Part shown: in pieces, positions 24,700-32,879 of the stretch | How positions within the stretch are numbered: position 1 is the first letter of the stretch | Layout of the letters: each line of letters starts with the position of its first letter | Source: RGIG8745 sp964554265 | GTDB taxonomy: Bacteria > Bacteroidota > Bacteroidia > Bacteroidales > Bacteroidaceae | Length of the DNA: 47,532 nucleotides | Assembly: GCA_964554265.1 (NCBI GenBank) | Contig: CAZKOB010000013.1 | Coordinates: 1 to 47,532 of the forward strand | Reading direction: 5' to 3' | Translations under genes and position numbers: made by a program | Notes under the pieces: generated by a model | Seen by the model: only the letters and a program-made list of their open reading frames with translations | What the model was told of the DNA's origin: nothing | Database searches by the model: none

Positions 24700-25896
24700 T
24701 TATTTTACCAGCTCAAGAGTATCTTTGGCAATCATCAGCTCCTCGTCAGTAGGGATGACGCAGACTGTCACCTTGGAGTCATCAGCAGAGATGATGGCCT
24801 CTGTCGACCTGCATGAACGGTTCTTCTGCTCGTCCATCTTGACACCCATAAACTCCAGTCCTTCCGTGGCGCCTTCACGAACCTCCCACTGATTTTCTCC
24901 CGCTCCTCCGGTGAAGAGTATCACATCGACTCCGCCCATAGCTGCTGCATATTCACCGATGTATTTCTTTATATGGTAAGTGTACATGTCCTTGGCGATG
25001 CGTGCGCGTTTGTTGCCGTTGGCAATTCCTGCAAGGATGTCGCGGAAGTCGTTCGAGAGCCCGGAAACACCGGCGAGACCCGATTTCTTGTTCAAGAGGT
25101 CGGAAAGCCCTTTGCTGTCGAGATGCTCCTTGTCCATGATGAAAGTGACAGCACCGGCATCTATGTCGCCGGAACGTGTACCCATCATCAGGCCCTCCAG
25201 GGGAGTGAGTCCCATTGAGGTGTCCACACACTTGCCGTCCTTTACTGCTGCGATAGAAGCGCCGTTTCCGATATGGCAAGTGATAATCTTCGTTCCTTCA
25301 GGCCGGATGCCCAAAAACTCGCATACGCGCTGTGAAACATAGCGGTGGCTTGTGCCGTGGAATCCGTAGCGACGTACACCATACTTTTCGTAGAGTTCGT
25401 ATGGAACGGCATACATGTATGCGTAGTCCGGCATGGTCTGATGGAATGCTGTGTCGAACACGCCTACCTGTGGTATTTCCGGAAGAAGGGCTTTCACTGC
25501 ATTGACACCCTTGATGTTTGCGGGGTTGTGCAGCGGAGCCAAATCGTTGCATGCAGAGAAATCCGCCATTACCTCGTCTGTGAGGAGTACGCTCTTGTTG
25601 AACTTCTCTCCTCCGTGCACCATGCGGTGGCCTACGGCATCAAGCTCGTGCAAGTCTTTCAATACGGCATATTCTCCGGTTGTCAGTACCTGAAATATGA
25701 ACTGCACGCCTTTTGTGTGCTCCGGTATAGGCTCGTTGATCTGTACCTTTTTGCCGTCTGCGAGTTTGATTTTGATGAAAGAGTCCGGAAGTCCGATTTT
25801 TTCGATTCCTCCAGAAGTGATGACCGAATGGTCGTCCATATTGTAAAGGGCATATTTGATACTTGAACTTCCGCAGTTGAGGACTAATATTTTCAT
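24700..25896 (-). CDS. ackA: Acetate kinase
   Basis: 398 aa from the ATG at 25896, which gives the standard N-terminus MKILVLNCGSSSIKY; an in-frame ATG at 25959 would add 21 non-conserved residues. It transfers phosphate between acetyl phosphate and ADP, making ATP and acetate in fermentation. ASKHA-family signatures are visible: NCGSSSIK (phosphate 1), HRMVHGGEKF, FHGTSHRYV, CHIGNGASIAAVKDGKCVDT and FTGGAGEN. Length is normal. It follows pta by 72 nt on the same strand, forming the usual pta-ackA operon. Confidence 0.97.
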   Translation of the reverse strand: MKILVLNCGSSSIKYALYNMDDHSVITSGGIEKIGLPDSFIKIKLADGKKVQINEPIPEHTKGVQFIFQVLTTGEYAVLKDLHELDAVGHRMVHGGEKFNKSVLLTDEVMADFSACNDLAPLHNPANIKGVNAVKALLPEIPQVGVFDTAFHQTMPDYAYMYAVPYELYEKYGVRRYGFHGTSHRYVSQRVCEFLGIRPEGTKIITCHIGNGASIAAVKDGKCVDTSMGLTPLEGLMMGTRSGDIDAGAVTFIMDKEHLDSKGLSDLLNKKSGLAGVSGLSNDFRDILAGIANGNKRARIAKDMYTYHIKKYIGEYAAAMGGVDVILFTGGAGENQWEVREGATEGLEFMGVKMDEQKNRSCRSTEAIISADDSKVTVCVIPTDEELMIAKDTLELVK

Positions 25897-25968
25897 TGTC
25901 TTTTGCCTGTTTTTTTGTTTGTTTTTTTGAATTTTGCTTTGACCTTCGGAGAACTGCATGCTCCTCTG

Positions 25969-26979
25969 TTATTTCTTTGCGGCTATTGCCTGGTTTGCAG
26001 TGATGGCAATCATCTTGTATACGTCATCGACAGAACATCCGCGGCTGAGGTCGTTCACCGGACGTGCTATACCTTGGAGTATAGGGCCGATGGCATCTGC
26101 ATTTCCGAGACGCTGTACGAGTTTGTAGGCGATGTTGCCCACTTCAAGGTTAGGGAATACGAGTGTGTTTGCATGTCCTGCAATCGCGCTGCCCGGAGCT
26201 TTTGATTCACCCACGCTTGGCACGAGAGCGGCATCAGCCTGAAGTTCACCGTCTATCTTAAGCTCCGGAGCAAGTTCTTTGGCGATTTTCAATGCTTCTG
26301 TTACCTTGTCCACCACTTCGTGCTTTGCGCTTCCCTTTGTTGAGAACGACAGCATGGCGACACGTGGTTCGTCGAATCCGGCAACGGCTTTGGCTGTACC
26401 GGCTGTACATACGGCAATCTGTCCAAGTTGTGCTGCGTCAGGTGCCGGCGTTACGGCTACATCGCCCACGACGAGAACACCGTTCTCACCATACTGGGGA
26501 GTTTGGGTGATGAGCAGCATGGCTCCGCTCACGCAAGTGATGCCCGGAGCTGTCTTTATGATTTGCAACGCCGGACGCAAGACATTGCCGGTTGTGTTGC
26601 GTGCACCTGCAAGCTGTCCGTCTGCATCGCCTGCCTTGATGATGAGGCATCCGAGGTAGAGTGGGTCCAGCACTTTCTGGCGCGCCTCTTCTATGGTCAT
26701 GCCCTTTTTCTTGCGCAGTTCGCAGAGCAGCTGGGCATACTCCTCCTTCTTTGGGTGATTCTCCGGGTCTATGATGGTTGCCTTACCTATATTTTTCAGA
26801 TCAAGCTTGTCGGCGAGAGCGTTGATTTCCTCCGGATTGCCGATGATGATAAGCTCTGCTATTCCGTCTGCTAAGGCACGGTCGGCTGCTGTGAGTGTAC
26901 GTTCCTCTGTTCCTTCAGGAAGCACAATTCGCTGTTTGTCAGCTTTCGCGCGTTCAATGATACTGCTGATTAAATCCAT
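25969..26979 (-). CDS. pta: Phosphate acetyltransferase
   Basis: 336 aa, the short single-domain form. It makes acetyl phosphate from acetyl-CoA and phosphate. The sequence has the PTA/PTB fold markers RIVLPEGTEERTL, AGARNTTGNVLRPALQIIKT, VVGDVAVTPAPDAAQLGQIA, FSTKGSAKHE and GELQADAALVPSVGESKAPGS..., ending ARPVNDLSRGCSVDDVYKMIAITANQA. The N-terminal DRTGG regulatory domains of the long E. coli form are absent. Upstream gene of the pta-ackA pair, with a -7 element about 100 nt upstream. Confidence 0.97.
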   Translation of the reverse strand: MDLISSIIERAKADKQRIVLPEGTEERTLTAADRALADGIAELIIIGNPEEINALADKLDLKNIGKATIIDPENHPKKEEYAQLLCELRKKKGMTIEEARQKVLDPLYLGCLIIKAGDADGQLAGARNTTGNVLRPALQIIKTAPGITCVSGAMLLITQTPQYGENGVLVVGDVAVTPAPDAAQLGQIAVCTAGTAKAVAGFDEPRVAMLSFSTKGSAKHEVVDKVTEALKIAKELAPELKIDGELQADAALVPSVGESKAPGSAIAGHANTLVFPNLEVGNIAYKLVQRLGNADAIGPILQGIARPVNDLSRGCSVDDVYKMIAITANQAIAAKK

Positions 26980-27075
26980 GTTTTTTGTATTTTATAGTTA
27001 GATTGTTTTGCTTTTGCACATATTTCAGAATCTGAAGATTATACCTATATAAACGGCGGATAATTTACAGACATG

Positions 27076-27083
27076 CAAATTTA
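27076..27083 (-). promoter_or_regulatory. -7 promoter element for pta-ackA
   Basis: The minus strand reads TAAATTTG then C, a full TAnnTTTG match, about 97 nt upstream of the pta ATG. No convincing -33 element. Confidence 0.45.
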
Positions 27084-27205
27084 AGCATACATTCCGAAAA
27101 GAGAAAATAAGGTTTGGTTTATTTTTCCGATGTTTTTGATTTTATTGAGGGCTGTTTGGATTTTTATGGGCTGTATGTTAAGAGATGCTGTGACAAATTC
27201 CGGTT

Positions 27206-27309
27206 ATTTTAGAGGGTGTCATCACAGAGTCTTCTCGTGATTTTAAGTTGATGTATTCACAGACTCATCTAAATCACGGGAGATGTCTGTGATACCATCC
27301 GCCTAAAAT
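27206..27309. repeat. Imperfect 40-bp inverted repeat
   Basis: Arms 27206-27245 and 27270-27309 pair with several mismatches (ATTTTAG...TGTCATCACAGA... with ...TCTGTGATACCA...CTAAAAT). The 24-nt loop contains TGTATTCACAGACTCATC, the same motif that marks the ends of repeat families A and B. Confidence 0.7.
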
Positions 27310-27385
27310 ACAAAATCCTGTGTACTTGCATGCTTGGAGAGGCTGCACCGGAAAGATGAAATCACTGTTTTGAATAATCAAAATT

Positions 27386-27499
27386 ACCGCACTTTTTTCT
27401 GAAATCAGCACTGCTGATTGTAAAAACTGCACTGCTGATTATACAATCTACACTGCTGATTTTACAATCAGCAGTGCTGATTTCAGAAAAAAGTGCGGT
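27386..27499. repeat. Perfect 40-bp inverted repeat with repeated CACTGCTGATT
   Basis: Arms 27386-27425 and 27460-27499 are exact reverse complements, separated by a 34-bp loop. The outer ends are ACCGCACTT / AAGTGCGGT. The 11-mer CACTGCTGATT occurs in the left arm and twice in the loop, with its complement in the right arm. As RNA it would fold into a very stable hairpin; as DNA it could form a cruciform. Confidence 0.95.
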
Positions 27500-27819
27500 G
27501 AAAACGACTTTTCAGTGGAGCGAATTTAAATTTTTGCAGGCCGTAACATGATGAAATTCAATGCGCTACAAAAGCAAACTTGTTTGGACGGAAATCAAAA
27601 CACCGTTCAAACAAAAAAATAATGGATTTTAAGTATGGAACAATAGTAAAATAAGAATGGCAGATGAGCTTGTCGTGAGATGCGAGAAGACATGTTTTTC
27701 TGATGGATACAAGCAAAACCATAAGAGAAGTCTGTGAGAACACCACCTGAAACACAAGTATCCTGTGCATCCATATTCTTCGTCTTCAAAGAAAAGAAAG
27801 AGATTATGCATTGCGGATA

Positions 27820-27847
27820 TTTGTAGCCGAAAATTTTTATAACTTTG
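27820..27847 (+). promoter_or_regulatory. Promoter for the DUF2156-GNAT operon
   Basis: TTTG at 27820-27823 and TAACTTTG-C at 27840-27847; the -7 box is perfect, spacing 16 bp. The ATG at 27994 is about 140 nt downstream. Confidence 0.5.
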
Positions 27848-27993
27848 CAAGCGGATAACAATTTTATGTACTGTTTCTTGTGGCATGAGCCTTGCAACAG
27901 GCCTCAGAACAGGCAATAGACTCATGAACAAAGAGGCTCTATATTCCTTATATGAATAATAAGTGTTATTCGGAAACAAAAACCAGAAACAAT

Positions 27994-28974
27994 ATGAAAC
28001 CATTCAAAAAATTAGCTGTCAGCGACAGAGATGTGGTTCAGCGCTTCACGATGAACAGCGGACGGATGACGGCAGATATGCTTTTTGCAAACATGTGCGG
28101 TTGGCAGCATATCACAAACATGGGGTATGCCATTGTGGAAGATATGCTTGTGATACGTGGCAGCATGAACGGCTGTTTCATGTATTCCCTGCCGATCGGC
28201 CGGGGAAATCTGCGCTTCGTACTTATGCAGATGCTTGAAGATGCGGAAAAGCTCGGGATGAAGTGCCGGATATTCGGAGTGCCGGAAGATAAGATAGAGG
28301 AAATCGAGCGTGCCATGCCGGGGCATTTCGATTTCTGTGCCGAAGACAGCAATTCCGATTATATTTATACAAGGGAAAGCCTTGTCGCTCTTGCCGGAAA
28401 GAAGCTGCAGCCCAAGCGCAACCATGTCAATAAATTCAACAAGCTGTATCCTGATGCGCGTTTTGTGGAGTTGACGGAAGAGCTTGTCCCTGCATGCAGA
28501 CAGTTGGAGAAGCGCTGGAATGACGAACAGCCGGAGAGTGAAAGCTATATCTCGAAGGCAGATGAATTGCAGTTTACCAACTTCATACTTGACAATTTCA
28601 GGGCGCTCGGTCTTCGTGGCGGAGTGCTGCTTGTAGGCGATGAAGTTGCAGCATTTACAGTAGGAGGACCGATTAGTGACAAAGTATTTGACGTGTGTGT
28701 GGAAAAGGCTTCTCTGAAATATGAAGGTGCCTATGCGGTAGTCAACCAGCTGTTTGCCGCTTCAGTGCCGGAAGAATTTGTCTATATAAACCGTGAAGAA
28801 GACATGGGTATCGAGGGGCTGAGGCATGCCAAACAGTCATATCATCCAAATATGCTGGCAAAGAAATATGTGGCAGTGCCGCGTATGAACTTCGGACAAT
28901 CCATTTTCTGCAATAACGAGAAGATGATTCCGCCTCCTTCAAACGAAACTTTTCTGACCCAAAAAGCCCGGTAG
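27994..28974 (+). CDS. DUF2156 family protein (phosphatidylglycerol lysyltransferase C-terminal-like)
   Basis: 326 aa from MKPFKKLAVSDRDVVQRF; an ATG at 27952 would add 14 unlikely residues. It is built of two GNAT-like halves. The motif LAGKKLQPKRNHVNKF, typical of DUF2156, lies near residue 140, and the C-terminal half ends with the FVYINREEDMGIEGLRHAKQSYHP motif also seen in MprF-like aminoacyl transferases. No membrane domain is attached. Family members may transfer aminoacyl groups from tRNA, but the substrate is unknown for this class. Its stop is 4 nt from the start of a GNAT gene; the two are co-transcribed and probably act in one process. Confidence 0.88.
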   Translation: MKPFKKLAVSDRDVVQRFTMNSGRMTADMLFANMCGWQHITNMGYAIVEDMLVIRGSMNGCFMYSLPIGRGNLRFVLMQMLEDAEKLGMKCRIFGVPEDKIEEIERAMPGHFDFCAEDSNSDYIYTRESLVALAGKKLQPKRNHVNKFNKLYPDARFVELTEELVPACRQLEKRWNDEQPESESYISKADELQFTNFILDNFRALGLRGGVLLVGDEVAAFTVGGPISDKVFDVCVEKASLKYEGAYAVVNQLFAASVPEEFVYINREEDMGIEGLRHAKQSYHPNMLAKKYVAVPRMNFGQSIFCNNEKMIPPPSNETFLTQKAR

Positions 28975-28978
28975 CAGG

Positions 28979-30076
28979 ATGCGGTCCGTTACTCGTAGCG
29001 AGGCTGTCGAAGTGTCGCGCAGACTATGGGAGCAGTCGTTTCCTGACGAAGGAGATTATACAGACTTCTATTTCAGTCGGAGATGTTCGGAGAATGTGGT
29101 ATTGTGCCTGCACGAAACGGATGGCGCTTATGTGTCCGCCTTCCAGCTGTTTCCCTATGACATGAAATTGGCAGGCAAGAACATCGGCATGTTGTATATG
29201 TCGGGGGTATGTACCCGTCCTGATATGCGCGGAAAAGGCGAAATGAGTGCCTGCATAAAGAAGAATCTGAGCCGGATGACAGGTGGCGATGCGGCCTTTG
29301 TATTGTTGATACCAGCCACCGAAGGACTGTTCGGATACTACCGCCATTTCGGTTTTGTGGAGGCTTCTGCAAGACGGATTGTGGAATATGATGCCGCAGA
29401 ACAATGCTTCGCCTCCGGTGACTTGAATGTTGAGATGGAAGATATTCCGTATGGCCTGATGCAGGAGGAACACAAGCAGCGGTTGTATGGAGTGTTCAGA
29501 CAGTATTGGGAGATGCAGCAGAATGTGGTGATGCATCATGAAGAAGACTTCCGGACCGTGCTCGATGCGTATGCAGCAGACAATCTTCGTGTGGTGATGG
29601 GATATATGCCACATGAAAAAGCAAAGCCGGTTATGGCAGCTGTGTTCTCCGACCGTCGCTCGGAAGTCTTTGTGCACGACTGGGCCGCAGTCGGAGGGAG
29701 AGATGCGGAACACTTTCTTTTCCGGTATCTGTGGCGCCGTTTTGCCGCATTGTCGACCGAAGATTGCAAAAATGTCGGCAAACCGTTGAGGATGTTTTCG
29801 TATACGGATTCACCATTTACGATGGCAAGAGTGCTCAATGCGGGCAAAGCCATAGAATTTTATTCGGAAACGAACGGATATGCAGAATTGGGGGTACACC
29901 TCAGTGACGGCTTGCTGGCCGGCAACTCCGGATTTTACTTTTTCCGTTCCGGACACGTGGCGAAAACATGCACTCCGCTTGAAGGGGTGACATATAGGGA
30001 CATGACGGTTGGGGAGCTTGCCGGAGAAATATTCGGACATACAGAGTTGCGTGCCTCGTTCATGCTGGATTATTGA
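28979..30076 (+). CDS. GNAT family N-acetyltransferase (Eis-like)
   Basis: 365 aa. The N-terminal GNAT domain has MLYMSGVCTRPDMRGKGEMSACI (acetyl-CoA binding, R/QxxGxG/A-like) and LLIPATEGLFGYYRHFGF. A second GNAT-like half and a C-terminal SCP2-like region (LNAGKAIEFYSETNG..., HLSDGLLAGNSGFYFF) follow, as in Eis-type acetyltransferases. The ATG lies 4 nt after the DUF2156 stop with AGCAGG as a possible weak ribosome-binding site. Substrate not predictable. Confidence 0.85.
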   Translation: MRSVTRSEAVEVSRRLWEQSFPDEGDYTDFYFSRRCSENVVLCLHETDGAYVSAFQLFPYDMKLAGKNIGMLYMSGVCTRPDMRGKGEMSACIKKNLSRMTGGDAAFVLLIPATEGLFGYYRHFGFVEASARRIVEYDAAEQCFASGDLNVEMEDIPYGLMQEEHKQRLYGVFRQYWEMQQNVVMHHEEDFRTVLDAYAADNLRVVMGYMPHEKAKPVMAAVFSDRRSEVFVHDWAAVGGRDAEHFLFRYLWRRFAALSTEDCKNVGKPLRMFSYTDSPFTMARVLNAGKAIEFYSETNGYAELGVHLSDGLLAGNSGFYFFRSGHVAKTCTPLEGVTYRDMTVGELAGEIFGHTELRASFMLDY

Positions 30077-30429
30077 CTCCCGGATTTGTTCCCGGTCTGG
30101 GGCAAAAGCAGGTTGAGGAGACAGGTGTATACATAGGACATTCTGATGCCGTTGTTGTGTATAGGCATATGTTTGCACGCAAAACGGTGCAATGCCTGAA
30201 TTGCCGCAAAACTTGATCGGGATTTGAGCAGAAGAACAGATACGCATATTCGGATGACGGTGAGTATCGGGAGTGCAAAGCGGAATCTGGTGACCCACAT
30301 GCGGAACATTCCGAAAAGTGGCAGAATGTACAGATAATATATGAAAAATTCTTAACTTTGCACCCGAAAACATTAGGTTATAGTTTTTTACAAGCTTTTC
30401 AATAAGCAAAAATCAATAAATAAAGTATT
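30077..30429. other. 353-bp intergenic region upstream of fabI
   Basis: Contains the fabI promoter box at 30353. No gene, strong terminator or repeat is seen in the remainder. Confidence 0.5.
30353..30361 (+). promoter_or_regulatory. -7 promoter element for fabI
   Basis: TAACTTTGC, a perfect TAnnTTTG box, 69 nt before the ATG; no clear TTTG at -33. Confidence 0.5.
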
Positions 30430-31290
30430 ATGGCTTACAATTTGCTAAAAGGTAAAAGAGGTATTATTTTCGGTGCTTTGAACGATGCTTCCATTGCTTG
30501 GAAGGTTGCGGAACGCGCTCATGAAGAAGGAGCACAGATTGTTCTTACCAATACGGCTGTGGCTTGCAGGATGGGTACGATAGCGGAATTGGCGAAAAAA
30601 ACAGATGCTGCGGTTATTGCGGCAGATGCAACGAGTGTGGAAGATTTGGAGATGCTTTTCTCTGAATCCCAGAAAGCTCTCGGAGGGAAAATCGACTTTG
30701 TTCTTCACAGCTGCGCCATGAGTGCGAATATGAGAAAGAAGCGCACTTATGATGATCTCGATTACAGCCTGTTGGACAAGACTCTGGATATTAGTGCTAT
30801 AAGTTTCCATAAGATGCTTCAGGTTGCCAAGAAGATGGATGCAATCAATGAGGGCGGTTCCGTGCTTGCACTTACATACGTGGCTTCTCATCGTACATTC
30901 TTCGGCTATAACGACATGGCGGATGCGAAGTCCTTGCTTGAAAGCATCGCGCGCAGCTTTGGCTATATATACGGACGTGAGAAGGGTGTGAGAGTGAACA
31001 CCATTTCCCAATCGCCGACATTTACCACTGCCGGAAGCGGTATAAAGGGATTTGATGGCCTGTATGACTTCAGTGACCGCATGTCGCCGCTTGGAAATGC
31101 AAGCGCTGATGAATGTGCGGACTATTGTGTGGTAATGTTCAGCGACTTGACAAAGAAGGTTACAATGCAGACTTTGTTCCATGACGGCGGATTTTCCAAT
31201 ATGGGCATGTCGCTCCGTGGTATGACCCAGTACAACAAGAGCTTCATTGATGAGAACCGTGATGAGAATGGAAAAATAATCTATGGATAA
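30430..31290 (+). CDS. fabI: Enoyl-[acyl-carrier-protein] reductase (NADH)
   Basis: 286 aa, FabI-type short-chain dehydrogenase that performs the last reduction step of each fatty acid elongation cycle. Visible hallmarks are the N-terminal LLKGKRGIIFGALNDASIAWKVA cofactor-binding loop, LHSCAMSAN, and the catalytic Tyr160-x6-Lys167 (GYNDMADAK), followed by RVNTISQSPTFTTAGSGI and the substrate-binding segment. Length is slightly longer than E. coli FabI through its C-terminal SFIDENRDENGKIIYG extension, as in other Bacteroidales. Monocistronic, followed by repeat-rich DNA. Confidence 0.96.
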   Translation: MAYNLLKGKRGIIFGALNDASIAWKVAERAHEEGAQIVLTNTAVACRMGTIAELAKKTDAAVIAADATSVEDLEMLFSESQKALGGKIDFVLHSCAMSANMRKKRTYDDLDYSLLDKTLDISAISFHKMLQVAKKMDAINEGGSVLALTYVASHRTFFGYNDMADAKSLLESIARSFGYIYGREKGVRVNTISQSPTFTTAGSGIKGFDGLYDFSDRMSPLGNASADECADYCVVMFSDLTKKVTMQTLFHDGGFSNMGMSLRGMTQYNKSFIDENRDENGKIIYG

Positions 31291-31344
31291 GGTTTTGGGG
31301 CCAGGACTTTGGATAAAGGAAGAATGGGATATCTTTGACGGATA

Positions 31345-31489
31345 GTTCTTTTGCGGACTCTCCCCAAAGAATGCAGCAGGCGCGCGACAGATACAGTGTT
31401 TGTCGCGCGCCTGCTGCAAATGTGCGTACATGGCCGGGCATGCAGACCCGACAGACTGTACAGACAGGGATGGACGAGATTTGGTGCAT
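31345..31489 (+). repeat. Repeat C1 with 17-bp perfect hairpin
   Basis: Matches 32593-32694 on both sides of an extra ~44 bp. The extra DNA completes a perfect 17-bp hairpin (31373-31389 with 31401-31417, 11-nt loop; GCAGCAGGCGCGCGACA and complement). It lies 83 nt after fabI. There is no T-tract, but it may act as a transcript-end stabiliser. Confidence 0.75.
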
Positions 31490-31574
31490 ACAGACTCTTC
31501 TTGCTTGGGGACTTTGTGATTTTTGCTGGTGTATTCGCAGATTCCTCTTGTGGTTTTGATGGTTGTAAGTTGTT

Positions 31575-31772
31575 GTATTCACAGACTCCTCCGTCGCTTC
31601 GCGCCACCTCCCCTAACTTAGGGGAGGAGCCTGGTTACCTGTTCGGTGTTAATGCTATTATATTAATAATCATGATATTACCTTGCTGTTGGCTTTTCAG
31701 CGAGCAAGGTAACTAAGCTCCTCCCCTAAGTTAGGGGAGGTGGCGCGAAGCGACGGAGGAGTCTGTGAATAC
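31575..31772. repeat. Element B2: perfect 56-bp inverted repeat
   Basis: Arms 31575-31630 and 31717-31772 are exact reverse complements; each contains its own CTCCCCTAACTTAGGGGAG palindrome. Between them are 86 bp with a further 10-bp hairpin (TTACCTTGCT 31678-31687 with 31703-31712). The outer ends are GTATTCACAGACTCCTCC and its complement. It looks like a small non-autonomous, MITE-like or REP-like element; a degenerate relative is at 24433-24582. Confidence 0.9.
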
Positions 31773-32451
31773 ATCTGCAAAAACAGTTGATTTTCTCAGG
31801 AATATTTCTTCTTTCTTTTTGACACAAAATCCATCCATAACAAACGGAACTTTATTAACATAATTAAGGCTCATTTACACATGCTCAACGAACGATTTTT
31901 AAAAGTTTTATTGATAAATGATTGAAAATCAATAAAATGCTATTTTAGTCAAACTGTGCAGTTTTAGACACAAAAGGTACAAGTTGTGATAAAATAGGAT
32001 GCGTTGATAATCAGTAGGTTATAAAAATCTTTATCCAATATTCCTGTTTTTTGCCACCAAACCCTATCTCTGTTTTTCGTGACATTGAAAAATCCGATTT
32101 AATTTTTTTAAGAAATGAATTTGCGACACACCGGATTTCGGCCCGAAAAACGGACTTTCTCAAACTCGTGCACCTTGAAAATAAATTTTGTTCACCTTGA
32201 ATTTTTTTTCACAAGGCACTTTAAAACTATTTTCAAGGTGAACGAATTTTATTTCCAGCGTACTCTTTTTTCAGACGATGCACGCACAAATGTGAATAAA
32301 TGTATCTTTTAAAGACGAAAATTGTATTATTTTTACATTCGGCCTTCAAGGCCTGAAAACGGCCTCAGAATCGCACAAATGGAACTTTGGCAAGGTTCGG
32401 CCGATTTTACGCGATTCTCGGAGCCTTGAATTTTAACATTTCAAATTGTCA
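31757..32451 (+). repeat. Dispersed repeat family A, copy A2
   Basis: Full-length partner of A1 (20713-21408). Its first 16 bp overlap the right arm of element B2. One internal CACCTTGAAAAT-type unit that is direct in A1 is inverted here (ATTTTCAAGGTGAACG near 32231). Confidence 0.85.
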
Positions 32452-32592
32452 AAAAAAGTCCATAATTTGTGACAAGTAGATAGCATGAAGGTGGGGATAA
32501 GCAAGCTGATTTATGAGAACTTCAGGACCTATGAAAAGACATCGGGGAACAGTGACACTTTTCGATGAGAATGTTTTGGTGACACGACGACG

Positions 32593-32694
32593 AGTTCCGG
32601 TGCGGACTCCCCAAAAGAATGTAGCAGGCGCGGACATGGCCGGGCATGCAGACCCGACAGCCGGTACGGACAGGGATGGCGAGAATTGGTGCAG
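32593..32694 (+). repeat. Repeat C2
   Basis: Near-identical to the outer parts of C1: GCGGACTC(T)CCCCAAA.GAATG, TAGCAGGCGCG, then CATGGCCGGGCATGCAGACC and GACAGGGATGG. Lacks the C1 hairpin insertion. Confidence 0.75.
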
Positions 32695-32760
32695 GGAAGG
32701 AATGAAAGTGGTGCCGAAGCTAAAATTATGCATATATTTTCGCATATTTATTGCAGGAAA

Positions 32761-32792
32761 CTTGGTTGTTAAACAAAAAAAACTTATTTTTG
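32761..32792 (+). promoter_or_regulatory. Promoter of the rimP-nusA-infB operon
   Basis: CTTG (32761-32764), 20 bp, then TATTTTTG-C (32785-32792): perfect -7 box and ideal spacing. Transcription would begin near 32799. Confidence 0.6.
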
Positions 32793-32804
32793 CAAAATCA
32801 TGGG

Positions 32805-32837
32805 AAGGAGGGGGCTGAAAGTTCCCTCCTTGCTTTT
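32805..32837 (+). promoter_or_regulatory. Terminator-like leader hairpin upstream of rimP
   Basis: AAGGAGGG (32805-32812) pairs with CCCTCCTT (32824-32831), 11-nt loop, followed by GCTTTT. It lies between the predicted promoter and the rimP ATG and could act as an attenuator. Confidence 0.4.
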
Positions 32838-32879
32838 ATGTAAAACGGTGAAAAAATAAGTGCTCTTATTATAAGATAT

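Larger units (their letters stand above)
26980..27993. other. 1.0-kb intergenic region between divergent pta and DUF2156 genes
   Basis: Holds two inverted-repeat elements (27206-27309 and 27386-27499), a copy of the TGTATTCACAGACT motif at 27250, the pta -7 element and the promoter of the DUF2156 gene. The rest, about 27500-27800, shows no gene; frames there lack any family resemblance. Confidence 0.65.
31291..32879. other. 1.6-kb repeat-rich intergenic region
   Basis: The longest gene-free stretch in the window. It holds repeat C1 with a GC-rich hairpin (31345-31489), inverted-repeat element B2 (31575-31772), repeat A2 (31757-32451), repeat C2 (32593-32694), and the rimP promoter and leader hairpin. 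Several short frames cross these repeats and are not called. Confidence 0.75.

Noticed and set aside
27386..27499. CRISPR array suggested by repeated CACTGCTGATT
   Set aside because: The units are too short, irregularly spaced and part of one perfect inverted repeat; no cas genes are nearby.
31351..31716. A 121-codon open frame between fabI and rimP
   Set aside because: It runs through repeat C1 and the left arm of inverted-repeat element B2; its coding potential comes from the palindromes.
32513..32818. A 101-codon open frame upstream of rimP
   Set aside because: It crosses repeat C2 and the rimP promoter, has no family resemblance, and the same repeat at C1 does not keep the frame.
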